This document shows, piece after piece, positions 6,217 through 6,524 of a stretch of DNA of 6,524 nt; the stretch's first letter is position 1; each line of letters begins with the position of its first letter. Source of the DNA: Parasulfuritortus sp037446165 (GTDB lineage Bacteria > Pseudomonadota > Gammaproteobacteria > Burkholderiales > Thiobacillaceae); assembly GCA_037446165.1 (NCBI GenBank), contig JBBIJC010000120.1, positions 1-6,524 on the forward strand. Direction: 5' to 3'. Made by a program: the position numbers and the translations under genes. The notes beneath the pieces are model-generated. The model made no database searches. It saw only the letters and a program-made list of their open reading frames with translations, and was not told where the DNA came from.

Positions 6217-6524
6217 CTAATTGGCCTTGCATTTGCCGCCCGCATCCTTCTCGCAACCGCCCGATCCGGTATCGCCAAAGCCCAGCACCTCGACCGAAAT
6301 GAAGGAGGGACGGAATGAATCCGGATTCAAGTCCTGGTTGCTGGCGAGCGTGTTGCCGGCCTGCATCATCGAATCCGCCGCCTTGCCGGCACTGGATGCG
6401 GCATCGCCGGTATTCGCCGGTGCCGCCGGCGCGCCGCCGGAAACCGATGGCACACCGACCGAGCCGCCCGATGCGGTGAAGTTGTCCGCGTTCTTGACCA
6501 CCAGGGCCGCGACCACCAGACCGC
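6217..6524 (-). CDS. C-terminus of a large secreted exoprotein (FHA/TPS-like), 5' part outside window
   Basis: The frame is open from the right edge to a TAG at 6217-6219, giving 101 visible residues. An in-frame GTG at 6516 is not a believable start: the frame continues upstream to the edge and there is no signal peptide. The visible part has a short hydrophobic start (VVAALVVKNADNF), a low-complexity Gly/Ala/Ser/Pro segment of about 50 residues, then DSFRPSFISVEVLGFGD and a short Gly/Lys-rich tail with two cysteines eight positions apart (codons 6253-6255 and 6229-6231), ending KAN. The PSFISVEVLGFG-type ending is what I recall from filamentous-haemagglutinin-like exoproteins of the DUF3739 type, and the TonB-cluster context fits the pdt-like arrangement. 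The rest of the protein is not visible, so the family assignment is moderate. The gene is in the same direction as the exbB operon and separated from it by 254 bases. Confidence 0.6.
   Translation of the reverse strand, partial: GLVVAALVVKNADNFTASGGSVGVPSVSGGAPAAPANTGDAASSAGKAADSMMQAGNTLASNQDLNPDSFRPSFISVEVLGFGDTGSGGCEKDAGGKCKAN

Noticed and set aside
6106..6318. Small plus-strand frame containing FPRKRESS
   Set aside because: That peptide is the translation of the dispersed hairpin repeat, and the frame runs into the antisense of the exoprotein gene.

Overview
All supportable genes in this window lie on the minus strand, so the transcription order runs from high to low coordinates. The DNA is GC-rich and the proteins are Gram-negative envelope proteins: Sec signal peptides, an outer-membrane porin ending in Phe, and an ExbB/ExbD/TonB set. 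Together with dispersed ATTCCCGC/GCGGGAAT hairpin repeats, this points to a beta- or gammaproteobacterium. I cannot name a genus from the sequence.

Layout in transcription order: (1) 6524-6217, the C-terminal end of a large secreted protein, probably a filamentous-haemagglutinin-like two-partner secretion (TPS) exoprotein, cut by the window edge; (2) 6216-5963, a 254-base spacer with a cluster of dispersed-repeat units and an AT-rich pocket; (3) 5962-4187, an ExbB-type proton channel carrying a large N-terminal periplasmic region (DUF2341 plus LamG-like); (4) 4175-3768, ExbD; (5) 3764-3135, a TonB-like energy transducer; (6) 3080-1500, a putative porin with a charged, coiled-coil N-terminal segment; (7) 1513-656, an exported ankyrin-repeat protein overlapping the porin's end; (8) 627 to the left edge, an exported coiled-coil protein with no stop codon inside the window. 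Genes 3 to 8 are separated by at most 54 bases or overlap, so they look like one operon.

Functional reading: the ExbB/ExbD/TonB trio would use the proton gradient of the inner membrane to do work at the outer membrane. The neighbours suggest this work serves the upstream exoprotein and the co-encoded porin, with the ankyrin and coiled-coil proteins as periplasmic partners. The arrangement resembles, from memory, the pdt locus of Pseudomonas aeruginosa (PdtA exoprotein, PdtB transporter, then exbB2/exbD2 and further genes). No TpsB transporter is visible here; it may lie outside the window. A TonB-energised accessory system for a TPS exoprotein is inference, not shown by the sequence.

The most interesting details are: ExbB fused to a sensor-like ectodomain and lacking the Glu that corresponds to E. 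coli ExbB E176; a Cys pair at the extreme C-terminus of the exoprotein, reminiscent of the HMW1 surface-tethering loop; and a dispersed hairpin repeat that forms part of the ankyrin gene's coding sequence and supplies the positively charged start of its signal peptide.
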